From Bactericera cockerelli (lineage: Eukaryota > Arthropoda > Insecta > Hemiptera > Triozidae): a stretch of 64,000 nt of DNA. Below, piece by piece: positions 30,368-40,400 of this stretch. Position numbers and translations under genes: made by a program. Each line of letters begins with the position of its first letter. The first letter of the stretch is position 1. Location of the stretch: the NCBI GenBank assembly GCA_024516035.1, contig CM044964.1, positions 20,838,931 through 20,902,930 on the forward strand, in the 5' to 3' direction. Under the pieces are notes generated by a model. The model was not told the DNA's origin. It did no database searches and was given only the letters and a program-made list of their open reading frames with translations.

Positions 30368-30661
30368 ATGCCTGAAGTTGCCACGAAACGTAAAGCACCT
30401 GCTGCCAAAGAAGAGCCCAAGAGAAGTGCTCGAGGGCGCCCAGCCAAGGCAGATACATCTGAGAAAGTTGAGAAAGCCCCTGCTCCCGTGAAGAAGACTC
30501 CCGTAGCAACCAATGATGGTGAACCAAAGCCCAAGAGGGGACGTGGCAGACCACCAAAGGATGGTGTCAAGGCCAAGCCCAAGAAACTGAAATACCCCGG
30601 CAAAGGAAGAGGTCGTCCCAAGGCAACAGATGTACCTGTTGCAGACAGTGACAACGAGTAA
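30368..30661 (+). CDS. HMGA-like AT-hook protein, gene 2
   Basis: A 97-aa Lys/Pro/Ala-rich nuclear protein with three AT-hook cores: ARGRPAK (about residue 20), KRGRGRPPKDG (about 56) and GKGRGRPKATD (about 77). It ends in a short acidic VADSDNE, unlike the long acidic tail of gene 1. The coding region is uninterrupted; an acceptor (TTTGTTTCAG) about 40 nt before the ATG points to a spliced leader exon. AATAAA at 31245-31250 is a possible poly(A) signal. It lies 5.6 kb downstream of gene 1 on the same strand, so the pair may be a local duplication, although the sequences share little beyond the hooks. The function is inferred from the hooks. Confidence 0.85.
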   Translation: MPEVATKRKAPAAKEEPKRSARGRPAKADTSEKVEKAPAPVKKTPVATNDGEPKPKRGRGRPPKDGVKAKPKKLKYPGKGRGRPKATDVPVADSDNE

Positions 30662-32808
30662 GCAACAACACATTCATCAAGATACTGTGTTCTGAATTGC
30701 TATGTATAAGTACTGTACTACTATTTTAACACAGCGGACAGAATTTTCTTATTTTATTATTTAAAATATAGTTTCTATTATTTTATCTCTTTGATGTCCC
30801 GCTCCCCTAACTAATTCTAAGTGTGTAAAAAATTATTTGTTTTTAGGTCAGATTTTTTGTTTTTAATAAGTTTCCTTAGAAAACATGTCACATTATCAGA
30901 ATTCTTGTTTGCAAGTAGTTTTTGTGTTCTTTTTCTGTAAATGAACTCACTGGTAACCGTTTAGTTCAAATCACTTAATCACCCCTCTCACTTTCTATAC
31001 AAAAAGTATCTATTCTGTATTTAGAATTGCCTTCACAAAATAACAAGGTTATAATTTCCATATTCTTACAAATGATGTTCCTAACATTCAACTAAAAATA
31101 TCCTTTTAAAGGCTTTTTCTTCTTGAAATCTAAATTCTACATTCTCATCATGAAAAAATTAGAATTCATGTAGTGTACAATTTTCATCTACAGATATATC
31201 TGTGCATATTCCTCAACAATTAAAGTGCATATATTGTCTTGTAAAATAAAGACTAAATCAACATTAATAAATTATCTATTTTTCTCTTGATGTTAAACTG
31301 ACTGAAATATCACATTCAAGTGGAACACGTTTTCTGCTTGATCCAGAAGAAATTATATTATTTTTGTCGAATATTTTACCCATGTATCTCTTACTTTACA
31401 AAATAGACAGGTTCTTACATTTGAATATATTGTCACTTGAGAAACTACACCACCAAAGTCATATTTTTCATAAAACATTTTTTTTTTTTTACATTTTAAA
31501 ATGCTGCTGCAATTATATGAGTAGTGTGAAAAATGCCACAGTATCCAATTTTGTGAACACCACCTAAATGACTTTTTTAATAAAAAAAAGCCATCATGAG
31601 TTATTAAAAAAAAAAAAAATTATTCAGTTTGTTGTAAGATGGGTGCTGTGAATGATTAGTATTTGTGTCTTCTGAAACCAAAAATGAGTTGGGTGGTGTT
31701 GTTTCTCAAGCAATGGTATTAACATGTCTCTAGATTCTAAGTTCACCTTTTCTCTCTTGGGATCAAAATGATAATATCTATTGCCTTTTACTCTCTCAAA
31801 CATTTTTTTTTGTGCAACAGCTGTTTAGATGAAGATAGAAGTGAAACATCTGCATTATTATAGCTAGTTGACACACATGTGAAATAGCTAATATGAACAA
31901 ATGGAAATTAAACATTGTAGTATTGTATGAAAAAAAAAAAAAATGACACATTACTTACTTCTGATATTAAAAATTACTGAGGCTGGAATTAAAATCATTC
32001 CATTAGTGTGATTTTTTGAGAGAAAAAAATCTTTATAGCATGATGAATTGATGTTCCTTGTGCAATAGACAATAGAACTTGAGCAAGGTAAGAGCTTAAT
32101 TTTCTAATGTTAGAGAGAAAAAAACATTGCTTAATCACAAGGAGCTATGTCAAATCATTCCACCTAATCCAGAAGAATATTTCCATGAAAATGTTTGAGA
32201 GAGTGAGAAATTACAATGTACCTAATTAATTGGTACAGATTTTTTTAAATGTATGCTGAGGTAAATAGACCGCCTTTGCCAACTTGAAAATTTGTTTTTT
32301 TTTTTCAAATACCCAATCTAAGTATCTAAAAGCCCTGCCATGCAGACTGTTTTAACAATACATATGTCTGTGACACAGTGTATAACTTTTTGTTCAGATA
32401 CATCAACCCATCAGGTAATGATGGAATGGTTATAGATATGTACAAATGTACTGGCTGTGGTAAGATGCAAATATAAAGGTGACAAAGTTGAAGGTTTTTA
32501 ATAAATATAAAATTGGCTGGATATGGCATTATCTCTTGTGTGAATGATAGGTACTTATGCAGTATTTTGTGTGTTGATTTCTTTAATAAAGTGGTAATCT
32601 AACGTCTTTTTTGATCTCAAAAACAATTTTACTGTAACTTCTTTTTTTATTTATCTGTAGATTGTTGGCAGGATGGAATAGTTCTACCTAAATGCTGAAA
32701 AACTTGAGAGAAATAATTGATGAGGTTTGGTTTCTCTCTTTGTTCTCCTGATAGATTTAATTTACCCAAGTGATGATACTCTTTAAGTTCACATAAAGGA
32801 AGAACAGT
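30662..32808. other. 3' UTR of HMGA-like gene 2 and intergenic sequence
   Basis: AT-rich, unusually free of SINEs for this window, with several A and T runs. No conserved coding frame was found. Confidence 0.45.
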
Positions 32809-33188
32809 GAGGGCTCTAGTATCAAAACCGGCTCTCTCCACTTTTTCTAATTTTACAGGATGGGCAAAAAACATATTGAATGATAACCCTTTAATCAATT
32901 TATTTGATTGTGGAGAGAGAACAGTTTGAAAATGAACGCATATTTTACAACAGAATTACTATTGGAGAGAGTAGGTTTTGAGATGTAATGTTTTTTACAG
33001 TCTATTTATTTGATTGTGGAGAGAGAACAGTTTGAAAATGAACGCATATTTTACAACAGAATTACTATGGGAGAGAGTAGGTTTTGAGATGTAATACAGT
33101 CTATGCGACTTTAAAAAGAGATTCCAGGGGTACCAAAACCTCATTTTCAATTTTTTTGGAGAGAGCCGGTTTTGATACTAGAGCCCTC
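32809..33188. mobile_element. Short TIR element (MITE) with 32-bp perfect ends
   Basis: 32809-32840 is the exact reverse complement of 33157-33188 (ends GAGGGCTCTAGTATCAAAAC). The interior carries a ~105-bp tandem duplication (about 32897-33001 and 33002-33105; TTTGATTGTGGAGAGAGAAC). No target duplication could be assigned. Confidence 0.75.
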
Positions 33189-33312
33189 CTCTAGGTAACT
33201 ATCATGCCCAAACTGGATCATTTTACAGAGATTTTGACCTATTAGTCAACCTCAACGTTGCTTAACATGGTGTCCAAAAAAATTAACATAAAATTTCAAG
33301 ATGTATTAAACA

Positions 33313-33530
33313 CTAGCGGGCTGTCGCCCGCTTTGCGGGCCGAGGCATGGCCGTGAAAGCAAAAAATCCTTTTTCGCCAATGGCAGGTGTTGTAGTGGGA
33401 ATTTCGAAAAATCCCGTCTTATTGCACATCTAGACTATAAGACAAAGCTACCTACCAAATTTCAGCTCGCTAGGTATTACGGTTTGGGCTGTAGAGCGAT
33501 GATCAGTCAGTCAGTGACTTTGACATTTAT
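33313..33530 (+). repeat. Unclassified repeat-like segment
   Basis: ACTAGCGGGCTGTCGCCCGC, later ACCAAATTTCAGCTCGCTAG and GATCAGTCAGTCAGTGACTT, ending TTTATATA. This text is typical of high-copy insect repeats, and the GTCA tail suggests a retroposon 3' end. It has no second copy in the window. Confidence 0.45.
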
Positions 33531-33531
33531 A

Positions 33532-34117
33532 TACAGGGTGGGGCAAAAGTCTGGAAACCCCTGAATAACTTTCGAATGGCTTTTTCGGTAAAATTAAAAT
33601 TTTGTACGGTAAACCGGGCTAATAAGACCTTCTTTTAGAGTGAAGTCGATTTTTGTTACCGGCCCCCATGTCTGGGCCAGGGGGCCAACTTCATTTTTTT
33701 AAATACGAAACCCCACCTTGCGATACATTTTTGGAACGGTCTAATTACCCCGACTTACCGTGCACAATTTTAAATTTACTAAGAAAGCCCTTTCAAAAGA
33801 TATTCAGGGGTTTCCAGACTTTACTGCATACACAAAGTTAGACGCCATTTGCAAACAGTTAATATTAAAAAAATTAAAATTTGCACCAATGTATTTCTTA
33901 TTTAAAGACCTTTCCAAAAATGTATCGCAAAGTGGGGGTTCGTATTTAAAAAAATGAAGTTGCCCCCCCTGGCTCCGACATGGGAGCAGGTAACAAAAAT
34001 CGAACCCACTCTAAAAGAAGGTCTTATTAACCCGGTTTACTTTACAAAATTTTAATTTTACCAAAGAAGCCATTCGAAAGTTATTCAGGGGTTTCCAGAC
34101 TTTTGCCCCACCCTGTA
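33532..34117. mobile_element. TA-inserting fold-back MITE (mariner-like ends), copy 2
   Basis: Element 33534-34115 (582 bp) with TA on both sides. The ends CAGGGTGGGGCAAAAGTCTG and its complement are inverted over most of the length. It lacks part of the interior present at 6759-7601. Confidence 0.85.
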
Positions 34118-34682
34118 TTAAGATGGCCTGAAATTTTTAATTTTGATAAATACATTTTGACCCATTTCTTAGCTTAGCTCTATGATGTTTGCATTCCTTG
34201 TAACATGCAAATCCCTGAAACTGCTGAACGAAATTCAACAAAAATTTGTACACTATAGTAGAGGTATTGTCATTGTTAACAGTATAACCAACTTTTAGGG
34301 CCTGGCCCCATAGTGGTGAGGGTGATAAAGTTTTTTTTTACGTTTTGTGATACTATTTTCAAAAGATTTTTCTTTTAAATTAATTTGGTACAAATTTCAG
34401 CTTTCTATTGTTTCGCATTTGAGAATGGTGGCTAATTTTGTGCAATAAATGACAAAGTAAAGTTGGCTGCCATTTGCAAATCGTAAATGATTAAATATGA
34501 AATTAATACCTTCATGTACAAACTCTATATTAAAAAGAAAGAAAAAAAAGAGAAGATAATATCAGTTAGGATAAAATATCTGGGTTTTAATGAAAAATAA
34601 AAGTATCTAAATAAATCAGTCTAAGAAAGTAAATATTTATGAAGAAATTCATTGAATCTGTCTAATCTTTTTAACTAGTGCA

Positions 34683-35235
34683 TATAAGATGTCAGTCCAT
34701 ATAAGTTTTCAACAGAATATTTTATAGGCTTATCAATAAAAATTATTAATAGGTATTGCAGAAACGTGCTTTAATTGAATAAAAATACTATATTTATGTA
34801 CGTCATCTATCAAGTAATTATAAAGAATCTGAAGACGAGAAGTCGTATTTTTATCTGAAGCCAAGAATTTCCATTGCAATTGAAAGAGGGACTCCAGCAA
34901 GTGTCTTGGGCACCTTGCCGGCTGTTGAAGAACTGGAAGGAGTGTTTTATTTGATCTAATTGAAATACATGAAGATTAATAATTATAATATTAAGTTTAT
35001 CAAATAGGTCGACCACAAATTTTGATAAATGACTCGGTGGGATTGTAAGCGAAAAAAAAAACACAATACCTACTTCTGATTTCTAATATTAGAAATTTCT
35101 CGGAAGTAATATAAGATGTCAGTCAATATATTTTTTCAACAGAATATTTTAAGGGCTTATTATTATTATTATTATTATACCTATCAATAAACATTATTGA
35201 TAGGTATTGCAGAAACACGCTTTAATTAAATAAAA
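34683..35235 (+). repeat. Direct duplication enclosing a family G fragment
   Basis: About 34683-34785 and 35111-35235 are similar (ATAAGATGTCAGTC, CAACAGAATATTTTA, AGGTATTGCAGAAAC). A 50-bp end of a family G element (TTTCTAATATTAGAAATTTC) lies at 35062-35110, next to the second copy, which also has an inserted ATT array. Confidence 0.65.
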
Positions 35236-35289
35236 GAAATAAAATTTCAAATATAATAAATGAATACATATTATGTATATTTTTTTTTT

Positions 35290-35545
35290 TTTTAAGTGGG
35301 GTTTAACGTCGCTTTCAACTGCCATGGTCATATCACGACAGGGGTTTTACCCTCCATTCGCAGGAAACTCACAAACCTGCTACTCACATTGACCTCACCC
35401 AGCCTGAGTGGGGCCGGGAAAAGCCAGCGTCACGAGAATTAGAATTTGAATGGTCACCCATCCAAGTCTTAACCTCGTTGGATGTCGCTTAACTTCGGTG
35501 TTCTGAAGGGAACCGGTGTATTCAACATGCCATCGACGCTGGCTA
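35290..35545 (-). repeat. 5S-rRNA-derived SINE, best-preserved copy
   Basis: On the minus strand CATGTTGAATACACCGGTTC, ACACCGAAGTTAAGCGACAT, GACTTGGATGGGTGACCATT, then CAGGCTGGGTGAGGTCAATG, GCGAATGGAGGGTAAAACCC and CAGTTGAAAGCGACGTTAAA. The first ~110 bases follow 5S rRNA, including both internal promoter blocks. Confidence 0.88.
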
Positions 35546-35600
35546 TTATGTATATTGGTTTACAATTAAAAATTATTATATTAAATTTATCAAACTATCA

Positions 35601-35757
35601 TAGGGTGGCGTCATCGTGAAAGATGGTAGCCAGACAGTGGAGGAATGACTCAACACTTCTATCACTGTCTTTACAAGGAGGCTAATAATTGACAAGGGCC
35701 CCCAGAACCAAGCCAATGCTGGTCTACTGCCTGTTTATAGTCCCCCAGCCAGACTTT
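35601..35757 (+). repeat. Family K repeat, copy 3
   Basis: Starts TAGGGTGGCGTCATCGTGAA and ends CAGTCCCCCAGCCAGAC-like; the tandem expansion seen at 837-1040 is absent. Confidence 0.7.
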
Positions 35758-35989
35758 TTAATATATAAAATTTATTATTCTTTAAACTTAAACTTATTCT
35801 TCCTTAAACCTATTCCATCACATAGAAGATCAATAACCTGGAGTTTGTTGGTTCGAGTCCCAAGCATCGAGTACATAAATATGTCCGGGTTTAAGTAATA
35901 GTGACACCACTTAATAATAATATCGTTATCGCCTTATTTATACTGCCCAACTAGGACTAATGAGTCCCATTATAATATAATAATAATAA

Positions 35990-36272
35990 TGCTTTTTCTT
36001 TGTGTTATTATGTCACAATTTTAGTGGGTAGCGCAGAATCATAGGACTTTACCACTTTAATTTACAGTATCTTTTATTATTTTTTTTGCCTAAGATTCTG
36101 CCACTGGTCGCTGCTTCACATTAAAGCAGCTACTCATTTTTCCTCACGAGGTATGAGTGGACCCCGAACATCCAAGTACAGAGCAGAAAAAATCCTCCCC
36201 CGCTGGGAATCGAACCCAGGTCACCATGTGTGCAATGCCTAGCGCGCTAACTCGCTCTGCCACAGTGACTAC
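35990..36272 (-). repeat. SINE family B, reverse copy
   Basis: Near identical to 48262-48547 and to 5233-5533, including AGCAGCTACTCATTTTTCCT. Confidence 0.88.
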
Positions 36273-36289
36273 TGAAGAGTCTCCAATAT

Positions 36290-36568
36290 GTATGAATGTA
36301 TTATTTTATTTGTGGTGAAGCGCAAGGCCTCTTCACAATTTTTGTGGGTAGCGCAGCATTACTAAGAGCCTCCTTCACATTTCGAATTATTCTATTACAT
36401 TAATTTCTTTTTACTCTGTTAATGCCGCCACTGGTCGTTACTCATACAAGTAACTACTCATTTTTCTGCTCATACAGAGCAGAAAAATTCCTGCCCCGCT
36501 GGGGATCAAACCCAGGTCACCGTGTATGCAATGCCTAGCGCGCTAACTCACTCTGCCACGGTGACTAC
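36290..36568 (-). repeat. SINE family B, longer sub-type, reverse copy
   Basis: Sits next to the previous copy. It has the GTTACTCATACAAGTAACTA body instead of AGCAGCTACTC, so two sub-families lie side by side. Confidence 0.85.
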
Positions 36569-36733
36569 TCTGAGTCCCATTATTCCAGCAGTAAGTCCAA
36601 GACGTATTATTATGAGGTAAAAATCCCAAATGGGAGGATAACTTGTCATGTCCCGACTGGCTTTCGAACCCGCGACCTCTGGAATCTTTGGATTCACAGA
36701 GTGCCTCCTTTACCACTAAGCTACCGAGACTAA
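36566..36733 (-). repeat. SINE family D, reverse copy split by family B SINEs
   Basis: The head GTTCGAAAGCCAGTCGGGAC and body are here, while its tail (ATCGCCTTATTTATACTGCC) lies at 35925-35985. The two B SINEs therefore appear to have inserted into an older D copy. Confidence 0.7.
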
Positions 36734-36971
36734 GCTACTTAAGTGATTTGCATGGTATATTCATACCATTTTTTCCTTCTTAGAGCTTTGTCCCGGAACT
36801 GTTTAACACATTAATTATTATAATAATTATAATTATAAATGTTTAACACAAAGTAATTACTTTGGGACAGGCATAATGTCATACAAAGCTGAAACTGCTT
36901 TCATACCATACACAGCAGTCTAGACACAGCCCTTGGGCACAGGTCGGTAAAATAGCCACCGTCATTTTCAA

Positions 36972-37404
36972 CCACACTTGAAGAATGAATGCCCGCCATC
37001 TTTTTGCACCGCTCACCACAAGGATTCACCCTATTCATCCATTGGTCAGGTGCACGTTTGTATGCACTTGAAGAATGCCCGCCATCTTTTTGCTCCGCTC
37101 ACCACAAGGATTCACCCTATTCATCCATTGGTCAGGTGCACGTTTGTATACACGTTGGTAATCTCCCTGGCAGGCTCACCCTATTCATCCATTGGTCAGG
37201 TGCACGTTTGTATACACGTTGGTAATCTCCCTGGCAGGGCTCACCACAAGGATTCACCCTATTCATCCATTGGTCAGGTGCACGTTCGTATACACGTTGG
37301 TAATCTCCCTGGCAGGCTCACCCTATTCATCCATTGGTCAGGTGCACGTTTGTATACACGTTGGTAATCTCCCTGGCAGGGCTCACCACAAGGATTCACC
37401 CTAT
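36972..37404 (-). repeat. Tandem copies of the TruB gene's terminal exon end
   Basis: Five copies, besides the genuine one at about 37405-37465, of a 64-82-bp segment that on the minus strand encodes [13 protein letters not shown] and a stop. The spacing alternates, and the last two pairs form a ~145-bp higher-order unit. The leftmost copies carry GCCCGCCATCTTTTTGC instead of the upstream coding part. Confidence 0.9.
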
Positions 37405-40400
37405 TCATCCATTGGTCAGGTGCACGTTCGTATACACGTTGGTAATCTCCCTGGCAGGCAGGACATGGTAGAGCTTTCTGTGTTGAAACTTTGTGGCCAT
37501 CATTGAGGCCAAGATGTTCTCCAGATTCCAGTCTTCCTGCTGTAGGCAGTCGCGTAGGCCAAAGGGACCTTGCTGCGTGCGCACGCAGTCCGTCACACAG
37601 GCTGCCGACTCCAGCACTGAAATTAAAATAAATAATCGATTCAACCAACCTCAGTAGCTTGATCGATAAGGCGGCGGACTTGTAACCTGGAGGTCGGTGG
37701 TTCAAGTCCCGGTTTCAGTGTAGATTTGGCAAAGCTAATTTGACTAGTTGTAATATCACGAAAGTGATTAACACAAGTAAGAAAACTTATGAGTGGACGG
37801 ACTCCAACAGAGCCAAAAAATTCATGCACTGGTTGGGATTCGAAAAATCGGATCCCTACGCTACCTGGATTACCAGACTAGCGCATTAACTACTTGACTA
37901 CCAGTGCATCCATAGATCATTTAATGCAGCAATTTCACCCTCCATTCAGCATGTGATATTTATCTTGCCAAGAAAATGAAATATTTCAAACATGCTGACT
38001 TTGAAGCGCTGCAAATCAAAACGAAAATCTCCGAGCTACCTATTTTTTAAAACTTTTTAGTAAGCATATTTACTGAACAGGAGGAACCCTATAATTATAA
38101 GAATACAAAGAACAAAAAAATGAAATGGTAACACTTATCAAAATAGTAAAAATAAAATATTTTTTTCACAATCACATTTACAGGTAGTAAATGGCATCAA
38201 TTTTTTCTTCTGCTGGTAATGCTGCTATTATAGTTGCAGCATTACCACACTGTATGATGAAACTTATTCTTTGTATCAGGTATGTTTTGGCCCTCATGTC
38301 ACCGTACTTCACCGTACATTAGGAACTGGAAACTTAGAAAAGGGTTGGGTGGAAGAGATTGCCACAGGCAATAACCCCGCCCTTTAGGTATGACATTTCT
38401 CTTTTTTTTTCTTTCTTGTATATTTGTTTAATCTTTTTGTTTTTCTTGATATTTCATTGTATTCTACTGTATATATTTTTTGTTCTACCTAATAGCTTAA
38501 AAAAAAATAAAAAAAACTTACCCGCGCCCAAGTCATGGATCAAACTCCTTACGTAGAACCCGTTGCCACAGACCACATCGAGCGTGAAGTACGGAGGACA
38601 GAAGGAGACGAGAGAGATTCGATGGCATTCCACCACGCGCGGTCGAGAAGAAAATCTGATCAGAGGAGAAGTGGTGGACTGTATTATTCTGCCTGGGAAT
38701 TGTCGAAAAAAACGAATGAGATGAGAGAAAAAAAGAGAAATCAGTAAAAGTGTGGAATAAAAAGAATTGGACAAGCTATAGAAAAAAAGAACAAGACGGA
38801 GGAAAATCTAATCAGAGGAGAAGTGGTGGACTGTATTATTCTGCCTGGGAATTGTCGAAAAAAACGAATGAGATGAGAGAAGAAAAAAGAGAAATCAGTA
38901 AAAGTGTGGAATAAAAAGAATTGGACAAGCTATAAAAAGACAAGCTATAGAAAAAAAGAAGAAGACGCAGGAAAATTTTATGACAGTAGAACTGGTGGAC
39001 TGTATTATTTTGCCTGAGAATTGTCGGAAAAAAACGAGTGAGAAAAAAGAGAAATTAGTAAAAATGTGGAATAAAAAGAATTAGACAAGCTATATGGATG
39101 GAGGAAAATTTCATCAAGGTAATATTGAACAATAATTATCGGTCATTTTTCTGTCATTTTGTTTTAATATTATTTCAATGTATTTGTATTTTTTTTTTTT
39201 TTTTTTGTATTACTTTGCTTTTGTTTAAAGGGGATTTCCCTTGTCAATTTGGTTTAAAAAAAAAATCAAAACCGCGTGTACGGTTCACGAAATATGCGTG
39301 TAAGTAAAAAATTAGAGGTTAGGCATAAGGTTTTTATCTCCAAAGTGCGTTGGTTACAAGTTGATAAATTTAAAACGGACCATCTAAAACACATCTCCCA
39401 TATGTGTATACAATTTCGTAGAAATGTATACACAGGAGGTTCGGACACGTCCAGAAATTGTTTTATTTTTTTTTTAATTAGATCAAAAAATAATGTTTCT
39501 TTTACAAACATGGACACACAACTTTCTAATATTTTATTAGAAATGAACGCGCGATTAGCTTAGTGGTTAAGCACTCGCTTGCCATGCGGAAGGTCGGGCT
39601 TGATCCCTCGTGCCGACAAAAAAATTGTATTCTTAATTTGGTGACAGTTGTTTGTAAGGCATACCTTCCGGTGCACTCGTGTTGACCCAGCCCCTAAACG
39701 GGAAGTATTGTGTCACTTCTCGCCCATCAGAGGGGAAACATACTACGGGATGGAAAAGCTACAACACAGACCACAAGCGTCTACAGTAGCTGCTGTTTCA
39801 TGGCTACGAAATAAAAAAGGCTGTGAAACACACATCTTTCAAAAAAAAAAAAAAAAAAAAAAAAAAATCGACAGTAAAAATAGTTTAGAGTTGATTTTTT
39901 TTACGATACTGCCAAAATAAATTTGGCAACCGTCGAAATCGACGAAGCTACACAATGATGAATACAAAACAAAGAAAACATTTTACATACCTTCAAAGAA
40001 TTTCAAACAAGACTCCAGCATTGCTTCTGTGATGTGATCTGAAAAGTAGAATTTTCATAAATTGGGTAAATTTGAAGGCTTCTATAGCCTCCTGAGACCT
40101 GGATGTACTTTTAAAAGTACATGAGGCAGGTACTGCTTGAGTCCTGAGATTTTTTTTAATTTTTTTTATTTTTTATTCCTGTTCATAATGATTAAGGAAG
40201 TCATTATAAGTGTGTAAGTACAAAGAAAATTACCAAATACGGCCTGACATAAGAGATATCAATGTACTTTATAAAGTACATAAGGACTCAATGCAGTATT
40301 TTTTCTACTATTGCTCTCACAGCTGAGAAAAGAAAAACACAAATTTTCATATAAAAAAAGTGTTTGGTCTTTTATTTGAACTTAAGTTTTTGACAAGATT

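Noticed and set aside
35290..35545. 5S rRNA gene
   Set aside because: Only the first ~110 bases resemble 5S; the rest is a constant SINE body seen in other copies.
36978..37367. Plus-strand repeat protein of 129 codons
   Set aside because: Antisense of the tandemly repeated TruB terminal exon end.
36972..37465. CRISPR-like array
   Set aside because: Regular repeats, but with no unique spacers and in a eukaryotic gene context.
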